From: Clostridia bacterium
GTDB lineage: Bacteria > Bacillota_A > Clostridia > Christensenellales > Aristaeellaceae
DNA: 11,786 nt
Direction: 5' to 3'
Assembly (NCBI GenBank): GCA_900754775.1
Contig: CAAEDZ010000084.1
Coordinates: forward strand, 1 to 11,786
Positions 1-7,188 of this stretch are shown in pieces. The translations under genes and the position numbers were made by a program. Numbering within the stretch: position 1 is the first letter of the stretch; the number at the start of each line of letters is the position of its first letter. The notes beneath the pieces were generated by a model. It ran no database searches. It was not told the origin of the DNA and worked only from the letters and a program-made list of their open reading frames with translations.

Positions 1-1443
1 GGGCCGGCGCAGCCGTTCGCGGTTGCCTTCGCTCAGACGGGTCAGGGAGATCAGGTCCCAGCTTTCGCCGTTATAGGGCGCGTTGGCTTCCAGGCCCAGC
101 TCGCTTTCCAGGCGGGCGGCAAAGGCGGCGGCCACCTCGTCCTCGCCGTGCACCACGAATACGTGGCGGGGCTTTTGCTCAAAGGCGGAGATCCAGCGCA
201 TCAGACCGGCGTTGTCGGCATGGCCGCTGACGCCCGCCAGCGTTTCGATGTGCGCGTTGACGGCCACGGTTTCGCCAAAGAGCCGGACCTCCTTCGCGCC
301 GTCTGCGATGCTGCGGCCCAGCGTGCCCACGCTCTGGTAGCCCACGAACAGCACCGTGCATTCGGGCCGCCAGAGATTGTGCTTGAGGTGATGGCGCACG
401 CGGCCCGCGTCGCACATGCCGCTGGCGGAAAGGATCACCTTGGGGGTGGGGTCGGTGTTGATGAGCTTGCTTTCCTCCGCGCTGCGGGTGATGCGCAGGT
501 CCGCGAAGGTGAGCGGGTTGACGCCGGCGCGCAGCAGGGCGAGGGTTTCCTCGTCCGCGCACTCGCGGGTGTTGTCGTTAAAGACGGTGGTGGCCTCGAT
601 GCCCAGCGGGCTGTCCACGTAGACGGGGAAGCCGTCATGCCCGTGAACGCGGCCCTCCTGCTTGATCTGGCGGATGAAGTAGAGCATCTCCTGCGTGCGG
701 CCCACCGCGAAGCTGGGGATGACCACGTTGCCGCCCCGGTCGAAGGTTTCCTGCAATACGCGGGACAGCGCGGAAAGATAGTCCGGCACGGGGCCGTGGG
801 AACGGTCCCCGTAGGTGGATTCCATCACCACCAGGTCGGCGGCATGCAGGTACTGCGGGTCGCGCAGGAGTGGCTGACGCAGGTTGCCGATGTCGCCGGA
901 AAAGACGATCACGCGCGTCTGCGCGCCCTCGGTCACGGTCACCTCGATGGAGGCCGATCCCAGCAGGTGCCCCACGTCCACCATGCGGATGCTCACGCCC
1001 GGGCACACCTCCACCCGCTGGTCGTAGTGGCAGGGCCGAAACAGCCCGCATGCGCCCAGCGCGTCCTCCTGGGTGTAGAGGGGCTCCACGGGCGGTTTGC
1101 CCTGACGCTGGGCCTTGCGGGTTTTCCATTCGGCGTCGCTCTCCTGAATGTGGGCCGAATCCAGCAGCATGATGCGGCACAGGTCCGCCGTGGCGTCGGT
1201 GGCGAAGATGGCGCCGCGGAAGCCCCTTTTGTACAATAGCGGCAGGTAGCCGCTGTGGTCGATGTGCGCGTGGGTGAGAAACACGTAGTCGATCCGGCTT
1301 TCGGCCACGGGCAGCGGCGCGTTTTCGTACAGGTCCACGCCCTGCTCCATGCCGTAGTCCACCATGATGTTCTTCCCCGCTGCCTGCAAAAGAAACCGGC
1401 TGCCCGTCACCTCGCGGGCCGCGCCCAGAAATGTGAGCTTCAC
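1..1443 (-). CDS. MBL-fold beta-CASP RNA hydrolase (COG1236-like), C-terminus cut by window edge
   Basis: Predicted zinc-dependent RNA-processing hydrolase of the metallo-beta-lactamase/beta-CASP/RMMBL family (relatives of CPSF-73), probably cytoplasmic. The 481 residues present stay open to base 1; relatives are roughly 530 residues, so little is missing. Visible motifs are: the metal-binding HAHIDH at residues 58-63; GHLLGSA at 158-164 (His159, motif 3); SGDIG at 182-186 (Asp184, motif 4); ESTYG at 208-212 (motif A); a beta-CASP region with SASGM near 339-343; SGHAD at 406-410 (motif B His408); and VHGE at 431-434 (motif C His432). All metal ligands expected of an active enzyme are present. 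The start is GTG at 1443, supported by GGGAGG at 1453-1458, nine bases before the tighter GGAGG match. It follows the phosphatase-GNAT stop by 15 bp and is probably the last visible gene of the operon. Its exact substrate (mRNA, tRNA or other) cannot be read from the sequence. Confidence 0.93.
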   Translation of the reverse strand, partial: MKLTFLGAAREVTGSRFLLQAAGKNIMVDYGMEQGVDLYENAPLPVAESRIDYVFLTHAHIDHSGYLPLLYKRGFRGAIFATDATADLCRIMLLDSAHIQESDAEWKTRKAQRQGKPPVEPLYTQEDALGACGLFRPCHYDQRVEVCPGVSIRMVDVGHLLGSASIEVTVTEGAQTRVIVFSGDIGNLRQPLLRDPQYLHAADLVVMESTYGDRSHGPVPDYLSALSRVLQETFDRGGNVVIPSFAVGRTQEMLYFIRQIKQEGRVHGHDGFPVYVDSPLGIEATTVFNDNTRECADEETLALLRAGVNPLTFADLRITRSAEESKLINTDPTPKVILSASGMCDAGRVRHHLKHNLWRPECTVLFVGYQSVGTLGRSIADGAKEVRLFGETVAVNAHIETLAGVSGHADNAGLMRWISAFEQKPRHVFVVHGEDEVAAAFAARLESELGLEANAPYNGESWDLISLTRLSEGNRERLRRP

Positions 1444-1452
1444 GCTTTGCTC

Positions 1453-1458
1453 CCTCCC
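1453..1458 (-). promoter_or_regulatory. Ribosome binding site deciding the GTG start of the MBL-fold hydrolase
   Basis: On the minus strand GGGAGG lies just after the TAG stop of the preceding gene and about nine bases before GTG 1443. The next codons read K-L-T-F-L-G-A, a typical family N-terminus, so the GTG start is preferred over any downstream ATG. Confidence 0.75.
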
Positions 1459-2406
1459 CTACAGGTCGATCCAGTAGCGCCGGGTGAGACGGCCGTCCTC
1501 CGGCGCCTCGTTTTCCATAATGCCTCCGCACCGCTCGATGGTGCGGGCCGAGGCGGCGTTTTCGCTGTCGCAGGCGATCATCACGCGGGAGAGGCCCAGC
1601 TCCCGGCACACTTCCAGCGCGGCGGCCAGCATGCGCGTGGCATATCCCCTGCGCCGCCGGGAGGGGCGCACGCTGTAGCCGATGTGCCCGCCGAAGGCCA
1701 GCAGAAAGTCGTTGAGACGGTGACGGATGTCGATCATGCCCACTAGCGCGCCCGTTTTCGCGTCCCGTGCCAGCAGCGTGGTGGAGGGCACCAGGCCGGG
1801 GCGCACCGTCTCTTCCGTTAGATTGTCTCGCACGGCGGCCAGCCATTCGCGGTAGCTGCCGCTCTCCGCCAGCCAGGCCGTGCCGTGCAGGGGCTCGCCC
1901 GCGGAAAGGAATTCATCGCGGTAGGCCAGCACCTCGCCCTCGTCCGCCTCGGTGGGCGGGACGAGATAGACGGCGGGGGAGAGCGCGTCCAGCAGCGCGG
2001 GCAGCTGGCGCGCGATGTCTCGCGCGGCGCGTTCATAGGCGGCGGCGTCCCCGCCGTAGGGGTCGCTCACGGGCGGGTCGTCAAAGGCGCGAATCGGCGT
2101 TGTCAGCCCCGGAAAGCGCGCGCGCAGGGCGCTGAGATGGCTCTGTCCCATGCACACAACGAGGTCTGCGCCCTCCAGCAGGCCGCGCGTCACGGTGCGC
2201 GCCCGGTGTCCTTCCAGCGACAGCCCGCGCCGCCGCATGGCAAAAAGCGCCCCCTCGGACGCGGGCGCGCCGTCGGGAGCGCACAGCCCGGCCGAGGCGG
2301 CGCACACGCCCGGCGCGCCCTGCTCGCGGGCCAGGGCGTTGAAGAGGCATTCGGCCATGGGGCTTCGGCAGGTGTTGCCGGTGCAGACGAACAATACGGT
2401 TTTCAT
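1459..2406 (-). CDS. YwlE-type low-molecular-weight phosphatase fused to a GNAT acetyltransferase
   Basis: A 315-residue two-domain protein. Residues 1-140 are a low-molecular-weight protein phosphatase: P-loop CTGNTCRSP at 8-16 (nucleophile Cys8, Arg14) and DPYGG at 115-119 with the general-acid Asp115. Thr12 sits where B. subtilis YwlE has Thr11, the residue linked to phospho-arginine rather than phospho-tyrosine specificity; most tyrosine phosphatases have Ile there. Residues 147-315 match a COG3981-like GNAT acetyltransferase: the start resembles stand-alone homologues (YLVPPTEADEGEVLAYRDEF), the acetyl-CoA loop RRRGYA is at 251-256, and a typical SENAASARTIERCGG stretch follows. There is almost no linker and no in-frame ATG, GTG or TTG just before the GNAT part, so it is one reading frame. 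The ATG at 2406 overlaps the Sua5 stop (ATGA) and has a strong RBS. Phospho-arginine specificity is inferred; the acetylation substrate is unknown. Confidence 0.93.
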   Translation of the reverse strand: MKTVLFVCTGNTCRSPMAECLFNALAREQGAPGVCAASAGLCAPDGAPASEGALFAMRRRGLSLEGHRARTVTRGLLEGADLVVCMGQSHLSALRARFPGLTTPIRAFDDPPVSDPYGGDAAAYERAARDIARQLPALLDALSPAVYLVPPTEADEGEVLAYRDEFLSAGEPLHGTAWLAESGSYREWLAAVRDNLTEETVRPGLVPSTTLLARDAKTGALVGMIDIRHRLNDFLLAFGGHIGYSVRPSRRRRGYATRMLAAALEVCRELGLSRVMIACDSENAASARTIERCGGIMENEAPEDGRLTRRYWIDL

Positions 2407-3455
2407 GGGTCGGCCTCCTCGTCGGCGTTGCGGATGCGGAAGGCGGCGGCGCGGCTCAGGCGGTTCATGATCGCCAGGCCGATGCCCTCGGCGGGCAGCA
2501 CCTCGCAGGTGAGCGCCTCCACGCCCTCCTCGTCCATCTGACGGAGCACGTTGAACAGCCGGTGCGCCACGGTTTCGGGCTTTTCGAGGCTGCCGATGGA
2601 CAGCGCCTGCGCGCCCTCGTAGTCCGAAAGGTGCTCCTCGAAGGCCAGGATGCGGGCGGACCTGCCCGCGGCCACGGCCTCGCGGTACATGCGCAGGCAC
2701 AGGGCCCGCACGTTTTCCTGCGATCCCTTCACCAGCGTCAGCTCGCCGCCGGGCGCGTAGTGGCGGTAGCGCATGCCGGGGGAGAGGGCGCGCTCGCCCT
2801 CGCGCAGGGGGCGAAGCACGCTGTCGGCCACGCGTACCTCAGGCAGCACCTCAAGCAGCATCTCCGGCGTGATTCCGCCGGGGCGCAGCACCGTGGGGAT
2901 GTCGCCGGTCATGTCCACCACGGTGCTCTCCAGCCCCACCTGGCACTCGCCCCCGTCCAGAATGAGGGGCAGCTTGCCCTTGAGGTCATGGTAGACGTGC
3001 AGGGCCGTGGTGGGGCTGGGCTTGCCGGAGGTGTTGGCGCTGGGCGCGGCCACGGGCACCCCGCAGGCGCGCAGCACGCGCTGGGCCACCGGGTGCGAGG
3101 GGATGCGCACCGCCACGCTGGGCAGACCCGCGTTGACGACATCTGGCACGCAGGGCTTCTTGGGCATGAGGAGCGTGAGCGGGCCGGGGCAGAAGCGCTC
3201 CATCAGCGCGCGCGCGGCGGGGCTGATGTGGCACAGCGGCACGGCGTCCTCCGGCGCCGGCACGTGCACGATGAGCGGGTTGTCCGCCGGGCGGCCCTTG
3301 GCGGCAAAGATGGCGCGCACGGCGGCCTCGTCCAGCGCGTTGGCCCCGAGGCCGTAGACGGTTTCGGTGGGCAGACCCACCAGTCCGCCTTCGCGCAGGA
3401 TGCGCGCGGCCAGGGCGACAGCCTCCTCCGTGGGTGCGAGAATCCGTGTTTCCAT
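2403..3455 (-). CDS. ywlC: L-threonylcarbamoyladenylate synthase, full-length Sua5/YwlC type
   Basis: Makes threonylcarbamoyl-AMP from threonine, bicarbonate and ATP, the first step of t6A37 modification of ANN-decoding tRNAs, in the cytoplasm. The 350-residue length fits the long Sua5/YwlC form rather than the short TsaC form. The YrdC domain (about 5-205) shows PTETVYGLG at 29-37, KGRPADNPL at 53-61 and PSANTSGKPSPT at 138-149, all nucleotide or substrate-binding signatures. The inter-domain linker SPGMRYRHYAP is at 225-235, and the smaller Sua5 domain follows (about 238-340). ATG 3455 is preceded by AAGGAG at 3465-3470. It lies 37 bp after prfA and overlaps the next gene by 4 bp, so it belongs to the operon. 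The partner genes tsaB, tsaD and tsaE are not in the window. Confidence 0.97.
   Translation of the reverse strand: METRILAPTEEAVALAARILREGGLVGLPTETVYGLGANALDEAAVRAIFAAKGRPADNPLIVHVPAPEDAVPLCHISPAARALMERFCPGPLTLLMPKKPCVPDVVNAGLPSVAVRIPSHPVAQRVLRACGVPVAAPSANTSGKPSPTTALHVYHDLKGKLPLILDGGECQVGLESTVVDMTGDIPTVLRPGGITPEMLLEVLPEVRVADSVLRPLREGERALSPGMRYRHYAPGGELTLVKGSQENVRALCLRMYREAVAAGRSARILAFEEHLSDYEGAQALSIGSLEKPETVAHRLFNVLRQMDEEGVEALTCEVLPAEGIGLAIMNRLSRAAAFRIRNADEEADP
2414..2420 (-). promoter_or_regulatory. Ribosome binding site deciding the start of the phosphatase-GNAT gene
   Basis: GAGGAGG on the minus strand lies seven bases before ATG 2406, inside the last codons of the Sua5 gene. The open frame continues upstream to about 2700, but only this start gives the family N-terminus MKTVLFVCTG, and the ATGA overlap suggests translational coupling. 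Confidence 0.85.
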
Positions 3456-3492
3456 GATGAAAGACTCCTTGCTTCCTGCGCTTCGCGGCGGG

Positions 3493-4557
3493 TCAGCCCT
3501 CCGTAAGCGCCTTGAGCTTTTCGGCCTGCTCGGCCAGAAGCAGCGCGTCGATGATCTCGTCCAGGTCGCCGTCCATGACGCTGTCGATCTTATAGAGCGT
3601 CAGCCCGATGCGGTGGTCGGTCACGCGGCCCTGGGGAAAGTTGTAGGTGCGGATGCGCTCGCTCCGGTCGCCGGTGCCGATCTGGCCGCGGCGGTTCTGC
3701 GCGTAGGCGCTGTCCCGCTCCTCGCGCAGCTTGTCGTAGAGGCGGCTCTTGAGCACGCGCATGGCCTTGTCGCGGTTCTTGATCTGGCTTTTCTCGTCCT
3801 GGCAGGTCACCACCAGCCCCGTGGGCAGGTGGGTGATGCGCACGGCGCTGTCGGTGGTGTTCACGCACTGGCCGCCGTGGCCGGTGGAGCGGTACACGTC
3901 GATGCGCAGGTCCTTGGGGTCGATGGTCACATCGACGTCCTCCACCTCCGGCAGCACCGCCACGGTGCAGGTGCTGGTGTGGATGCGCCCGCCGGATTCG
4001 GTGGTGGGCACGCGCTGCACGCGGTGCACGCCGCTTTCAAACTTGAGGCGGCTGAATGCGCCCTCGCCCACGATGGTGAACACCGCCTCCTTCACGCCGC
4101 CCAGCTCGGTCATGTTGTAGCTGACCGGCTCCACGCGGAAGCGGTGGCGCTCGGCGTAGCGCGTGTACATGCGAAGCAGCAGCGCGCCGAACAGCGCCGC
4201 CTCGTCGCCGCCCGCGCCCTGACGGATCTCCATGACCACGTTTTTGTCCGCGTCCGGATCTTTGGGCAGCAAAAGCAGCCGCAGCTCGTATTCCTGCCGC
4301 TGCTTTTCCGCCTCCAGCCGGTTTACCTCGTCCTGGGCCAGCTCGGCCATGTCGGGCTGGCTCAGCATCTCGCGGGCCTCCGCCAGATCGGACAGCGTTT
4401 TCTGGTAGGCGCGGTAGGCATCCACCGCCGGCTCCAGCGCGGCGTGCTCCTTGAGCAGCCGCTGCCAGCGGGCCTGATCCGCGATGATCTCCGGCTGGCT
4501 CACCGCCTCGGACAATTCCTGATAGCGGGCCAGCATCCAGTCGAATTTTTCAAACAT
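3493..4557 (-). CDS. prfA: Peptide chain release factor 1
   Basis: RF1 recognises UAA and UAG stop codons in the ribosomal A site and triggers peptidyl-tRNA hydrolysis. The 354-residue protein has the usual N-terminal helical domain, then the codon-recognition tripeptide PTT (184-186, PxT class), which marks RF1 and not RF2 (SPF). The catalytic GGQ is at 228-230 within [17 protein letters not shown]; Gln230 is the residue methylated by PrmC. The flanks (His before GGQ, Cys after) differ from the E. coli GAGGQHVN form. ATG 4557 has AAGGAGG at 4569-4575 and begins the family-typical MFEKF; the frame runs further upstream to 4686, but that extension has no RF1 character. It lies 53 bp downstream of prmC, the classical pairing of enzyme and substrate. 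Confidence 0.98.
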   Translation of the reverse strand: MFEKFDWMLARYQELSEAVSQPEIIADQARWQRLLKEHAALEPAVDAYRAYQKTLSDLAEAREMLSQPDMAELAQDEVNRLEAEKQRQEYELRLLLLPKDPDADKNVVMEIRQGAGGDEAALFGALLLRMYTRYAERHRFRVEPVSYNMTELGGVKEAVFTIVGEGAFSRLKFESGVHRVQRVPTTESGGRIHTSTCTVAVLPEVEDVDVTIDPKDLRIDVYRSTGHGGQCVNTTDSAVRITHLPTGLVVTCQDEKSQIKNRDKAMRVLKSRLYDKLREERDSAYAQNRRGQIGTGDRSERIRTYNFPQGRVTDHRIGLTLYKIDSVMDGDLDEIIDALLLAEQAEKLKALTEG

Positions 4558-4610
4558 GAAGCCGTTTTCCTCCTTGGGTTCGGGGTGGGGCAGAGGGGGG
4601 AAACGCTCCG

Positions 4611-5468
4611 CTAGAGGTGGCCCGCCGCATAGGCGCGCACCACGCGCGCATGGCCGTAGAGGTCGCTGACGGCCTCCACGCCACAAAGCCCCGCCGCCTC
4701 AAACAGCGCGGCGACGGCCGGGGCCTGCCCGTCGCCCGCTTCCACGGCCAGCATGCCGCGCGCGGTCAGGCGCGCGGGCGCTTCGCGGGCGATGCGGCGG
4801 TAGAAATCCAGCCCGTCCGCCCCGCCGTCCAGCGCCATGCGCGGCTCGCGGAGCACCTCCGGCTGCAGCCGGGCGCACTCGTCCGAGGGGATGTAGGGCG
4901 GATTGGACAGAATCAGGTCGAACCGCCGCTCCCCGACGGCGTCAAACAGATCCCCCGCGAAAAAATCCACCGAAAGCCCCAGCCGCCGCGCGTTTTCGCG
5001 GGCCAGCGAGAGGGCTTCGGCGCTCGCGTCCGAGGCGGATACCTGCGCGAAGGGGCATTCGTGCCTGAGCGCCAGGGCGATGGCCCCGCTGCCCGTGCAC
5101 AGGTCCAGCGCGGCGGGAGGGGGAAGGGGGCCGAGGGCGCGCAGGTGCGCGATCCCCGTTTCGCACAGCGTTTCGGTTTCCTGCCTGGGGATGAGCGCGC
5201 GCGCGTCGGTCCGGATCTCCAGCCCGTAAAAGCCCTGCGTGCCCAGCAGGTATTGCAGCGGCGTGCGCCGGGTACGCGAAAGCAGGAGCGACGCCATGCG
5301 CTGCTCCTGCTGGGGGGTCAGTTGGGCCGTGCCGCTCATGCGCATGGCCAGGCGGTCCATGCCCAGCACGTGGGCCAGCAGCCACTCCGCGTCCAGCCGC
5401 GGATCGGGCACGCCCGCCCGCTCCAGGGCACGGGTGGCCTCCAGAAGGGTGTGACGAACGTCCGCCAT
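4611..5468 (-). CDS. prmC: Release factor N5-glutamine methyltransferase
   Basis: PrmC uses S-adenosylmethionine to methylate the Gln of the GGQ motif of RF1 and RF2, which raises termination efficiency. The 285-residue protein is of normal length: an N-terminal helical substrate-binding domain (about 1-85, including [11 protein letters not shown]), the conserved LIPRQETE at 92-99, the SAM-binding motif [11 protein letters not shown] at 121-131, and the catalytic NPPY at 189-192 that holds the amide of the target Gln. ATG 5468 begins one base after the TGA of the DUF1385 gene, with only a weak purine-rich stretch ahead of it, so translation is probably coupled. It sits directly upstream of its substrate gene prfA. 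Confidence 0.97.
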   Translation of the reverse strand: MADVRHTLLEATRALERAGVPDPRLDAEWLLAHVLGMDRLAMRMSGTAQLTPQQEQRMASLLLSRTRRTPLQYLLGTQGFYGLEIRTDARALIPRQETETLCETGIAHLRALGPLPPPAALDLCTGSGAIALALRHECPFAQVSASDASAEALSLARENARRLGLSVDFFAGDLFDAVGERRFDLILSNPPYIPSDECARLQPEVLREPRMALDGGADGLDFYRRIAREAPARLTARGMLAVEAGDGQAPAVAALFEAAGLCGVEAVSDLYGHARVVRAYAAGHL

Positions 5469-5469
5469 G

Positions 5470-6594
5470 TCACTCGGCTTCCGCGGCAGGCTGCCCGGCT
5501 TCGGGCGCGGTCTGCTCCGCGGGGGATTGGGCAGGATGGTCGGCGGGGGCAGGCGCGTCCGCCTCCTCCGCGGCGGGCGGCGTGTAGGTGGGATCGACCA
5601 CGCGGTAGTCCCGGATGACGGTGTAGCCTTCCGGGGTGGTTTCGCACCCCTTGGGCAGGCCGTGAAGCGCCACGTTCATGGAAACGATGGCCACCTCCAG
5701 CATTTCGTTGGTGGGCGGACGGGTGGTGAGGCGCTGCATCTGCATGCCGGGCCAGCGCAGGATGCGGGCCAGGCGGCTTTCGCTGTGTGCCAGGGCCTTG
5801 AGCACCTCATAGCTGATGCCGGCCACGAAGGGCAGCAGCAAAAGCCGGCTGCCAAGGCGCAGGAAGAAGTTTTCGCCCTGATAGCCCACCAGGGTAAACA
5901 GCACGATGGAAATCACGAACACGATCAAAAGGAAGCTCGTGCCGCAGCGCGGGTGCAGCGTGGTGAACTGCTGCGCGTTTTCGGGGGTGAGGGGCAGGCC
6001 GTGCTCGTTGCAGTAGACGGTCTTGTGCTCGGCGCCGTGGTACTCGAAGGTGCGGCGCACGTCCGGCACCTTGGCGCAGAAGAGGATGTAGCCGATCAGA
6101 ATCAGGATGCGCAGAATGCCGCTGAGCAGGTTGATGAGCCAGTTGGAGGAGGGGTCCGGCATCCACGCCTTGAGCAGGCGCGCGAAGAGCTCCGGGATCA
6201 CGAAAAACAGCCCGATCGACAGGATGACCGCCAGCACGATGGCCACGGCCATCACGATCTTGTCAATGCCCTTGCCCAGCTTTTGGGACAGCCACTTTTC
6301 AAATTTGCTGGGCTCCTCGTCCAGTATGCCCAGCATGTCGGTGCTCTGCTGCAGCACGCTCATGCCCATGGAAAGCATGGTTACGAAATTGACGATGCCG
6401 CGCACAATCGGCCACCCCATCCAGGGGTGCTTTTTGGAAAGCGGCTCGTAGGGGGTACGCCGGGTCACGATGGTGCCGTTGGGGCGGCGCACCGAGATGG
6501 CGATGGCGTCCGGGGCCTTCATCATCACGCCCTCCAGCACCGCCTGGCCGCCGATATCCACGCGTCCGCACGCGCTCTGGTTGCGATTGTTCAT
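5470..6594 (-). CDS. DUF1385 (YqhQ-like) multi-pass membrane protein
   Basis: Conserved protein of unknown biochemical function found in many Firmicutes (COG3872). The 374 residues contain the family signatures GGQAVLEGVMMK at 15-26, EYHGAEHKTV at 184-193 and HPRCGTSFL at 214-222. The conserved His, Glu and Cys residues have led to guesses of a metal-dependent enzyme, which is unproven. Likely membrane segments are about 112-137, 152-173, 219-240 and 249-265, so the protein should sit in the cytoplasmic membrane. Residues 338-374 form a low-complexity Ala/Pro/Glu tail that is probably disordered. ATG 6594 has AGGAG five bases upstream and gives the family-like N-terminus; a frame extension to 6717 would cross the rpmE terminator region and lacks family sequence. 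It heads the prmC-prfA operon, a recurring neighbourhood whose meaning is not known. Confidence 0.93.
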   Translation of the reverse strand: MNNRNQSACGRVDIGGQAVLEGVMMKAPDAIAISVRRPNGTIVTRRTPYEPLSKKHPWMGWPIVRGIVNFVTMLSMGMSVLQQSTDMLGILDEEPSKFEKWLSQKLGKGIDKIVMAVAIVLAVILSIGLFFVIPELFARLLKAWMPDPSSNWLINLLSGILRILILIGYILFCAKVPDVRRTFEYHGAEHKTVYCNEHGLPLTPENAQQFTTLHPRCGTSFLLIVFVISIVLFTLVGYQGENFFLRLGSRLLLLPFVAGISYEVLKALAHSESRLARILRWPGMQMQRLTTRPPTNEMLEVAIVSMNVALHGLPKGCETTPEGYTVIRDYRVVDPTYTPPAAEEADAPAPADHPAQSPAEQTAPEAGQPAAEAE

Positions 6595-6599
6595 AAATT

Positions 6600-6604
6600 C
6601 TCCT
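6600..6604 (-). promoter_or_regulatory. Ribosome binding site deciding the DUF1385 start
   Basis: AGGAG lies five bases before ATG 6594 on the minus strand and excludes the longer open frame, which begins inside the terminator region near 6717. Confidence 0.75.
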
Positions 6605-6645
6605 GTTCCTTTCTGCGCGCCTGCAAAGGACACAGGTGCGCAAAT

Positions 6646-6675
6646 CCTATATTTCGACGCGGCCCGGCCTGTTTC
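6646..6675 (-). promoter_or_regulatory. Weak candidate promoter for the DUF1385-prmC-prfA operon
   Basis: On the minus strand TATAGG (6646-6651) follows a poor -35 match, GAAACA (6670-6675), by 18 bases. A start point is expected here because the rpmE terminator lies just upstream, but the -35 match is weak. Alternatively the operon may rely on readthrough from the rpmE promoter. Confidence 0.25.
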
Positions 6676-6715
6676 CTGCCGCGGCGGCGCGGACTCCAGC
6701 ATTTGGGGGAAAATC

Positions 6716-6738
6716 AAAAAAAGCGCCGAAACGGCGCT
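6716..6738 (-). terminator. Intrinsic terminator of rpmE
   Basis: On the minus strand a perfect 7-bp stem (AGCGCCG/CGGCGCT, 6722-6738) with a three-base TTT loop runs straight into a T tract (6716-6722). It begins about 12 bases after the rpmE stop, so L31 transcription should end here and the downstream operon should be largely separate. Confidence 0.9.
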
Positions 6739-6750
6739 CTTTTGAATGGC

Positions 6751-6951
6751 TCATTCCATGTTGAAACGCTTCTTGAAGCGGTCAACGCGTCCGCCGGTAT
6801 CAACCAGCTTTTGCTTGCCGGTAAAGAAAGGGTGGCACTTGGAGCAAATTTCAACCTTCAGCTCGGGCTTGACCGACCCCGTCTCAAACGTCTCACCGCA
6901 TACGCAACGGACGATGGACTTGCCATATTTGGGATGGATCTTTTCTTTCAC
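6751..6951 (-). CDS. rpmE: 50S ribosomal protein L31, zinc-binding form
   Basis: L31 bridges the large and small ribosomal subunits. The 66-residue product starts KEKIHPKYG like other type A L31 proteins and keeps four zinc-ribbon cysteines, Cys16, Cys18, Cys36 and Cys39, so it is the zinc-requiring paralogue and not the Cys-free form induced under zinc limitation. The C-terminal [12 protein letters not shown] is also typical. The start codon is GTG at 6951, shown by AGAGGTGAG at 6957-6965, five bases upstream; no ATG would give the family N-terminus. The gene has its own strong promoter and terminator and is therefore a single-gene unit. No Zur-type operator was recognised. Confidence 0.98.
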   Translation of the reverse strand: MKEKIHPKYGKSIVRCVCGETFETGSVKPELKVEICSKCHPFFTGKQKLVDTGGRVDRFKKRFNME

Positions 6952-6956
6952 GCGTT

Positions 6957-6965
6957 CTCACCTCT
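6957..6965 (-). promoter_or_regulatory. Ribosome binding site deciding the GTG start of rpmE
   Basis: AGAGGTGAG lies five bases before GTG 6951 on the minus strand. The same nonamer at the same spacing precedes the degV-family start at 11361. Confidence 0.8.
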
Positions 6966-7003
6966 TTTGCGCATGCTGTGGGTTGTCTTAAACCGCAAAA
7001 ATG

Positions 7004-7032
7004 ATTATAGCATAGTGATGTGCGTTTTGCAA
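7004..7032 (-). promoter_or_regulatory. Strong SigA-type promoter of rpmE
   Basis: On the minus strand TTGCAA (7027-7032) is followed after 17 bases by a perfect TATAAT (7004-7009), preceded by TGC (extended -10). An A/T run at 7034-7040 upstream of the -35 could act as an UP element. The predicted leader is only about 45 bases, leaving no room for a complex riboswitch. Confidence 0.9.
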
Positions 7033-7085
7033 GAATTTTTTCCGAAACGCAGGCCGCTCTCACCAAATTCTCATGAGGTTTTCAT

Positions 7086-7131
7086 GCGGCGCTTACCGGT
7101 TTTTGAGCGCCGCCCCCTTTTTTTCGGCGGC
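7086..7131 (+). other. Terminator-like hairpin with overlapping alternative stem upstream of the small membrane protein gene
   Basis: On the plus strand a perfect 8-bp stem (GCGGCGCT 7086-7093 with AGCGCCGC 7106-7113) is followed by CCCC and a seven-base T run (7118-7124). The 3' arm can instead pair as GCCGCC (7109-7114) with GGCGGC (7126-7131), which excludes the first stem. No plus-strand gene lies upstream, so it may block antisense transcription or regulate the gene at 7189; both are inference. Confidence 0.35.
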
Positions 7132-7137
7132 AAAGCA

Positions 7138-7146
7138 TGGTAAGAT
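7138..7146 (+). promoter_or_regulatory. Candidate extended -10 promoter for the small membrane protein gene
   Basis: TGGTAAGAT matches an extended -10 (TGn plus a 4/6 match to TATAAT). The expected -35 position is a T run with no consensus match. It would give a leader of about 35 bases before ATG 7189. Confidence 0.35.
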
Positions 7147-7188
7147 ACCCCTGACAAACGACCGAAACCGGCTGAAGGAGGATGCCTC

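Noticed and set aside
148..1239. Plus-strand open frame opposite the MBL-fold hydrolase
   Set aside because: Composition-driven shadow with no ribosome binding site or recognisable sequence; the minus-strand frame carries every family motif.
2407..2700. N-terminal extension of the phosphatase-GNAT protein
   Set aside because: It overlaps the coding region of Sua5 in another frame and gives an Arg/Gly-rich sequence unlike any phosphatase; ATG 2406 has a good ribosome binding site.
3367..4614. Long plus-strand open frame opposite prfA
   Set aside because: Low-complexity His/Ala/Leu translation antisense to an unmistakable RF1 gene.
5467..7143. Long plus-strand open frame spanning DUF1385 and rpmE
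   Set aside because: It crosses two real minus-strand genes, a terminator and a promoter, and has no family sequence.
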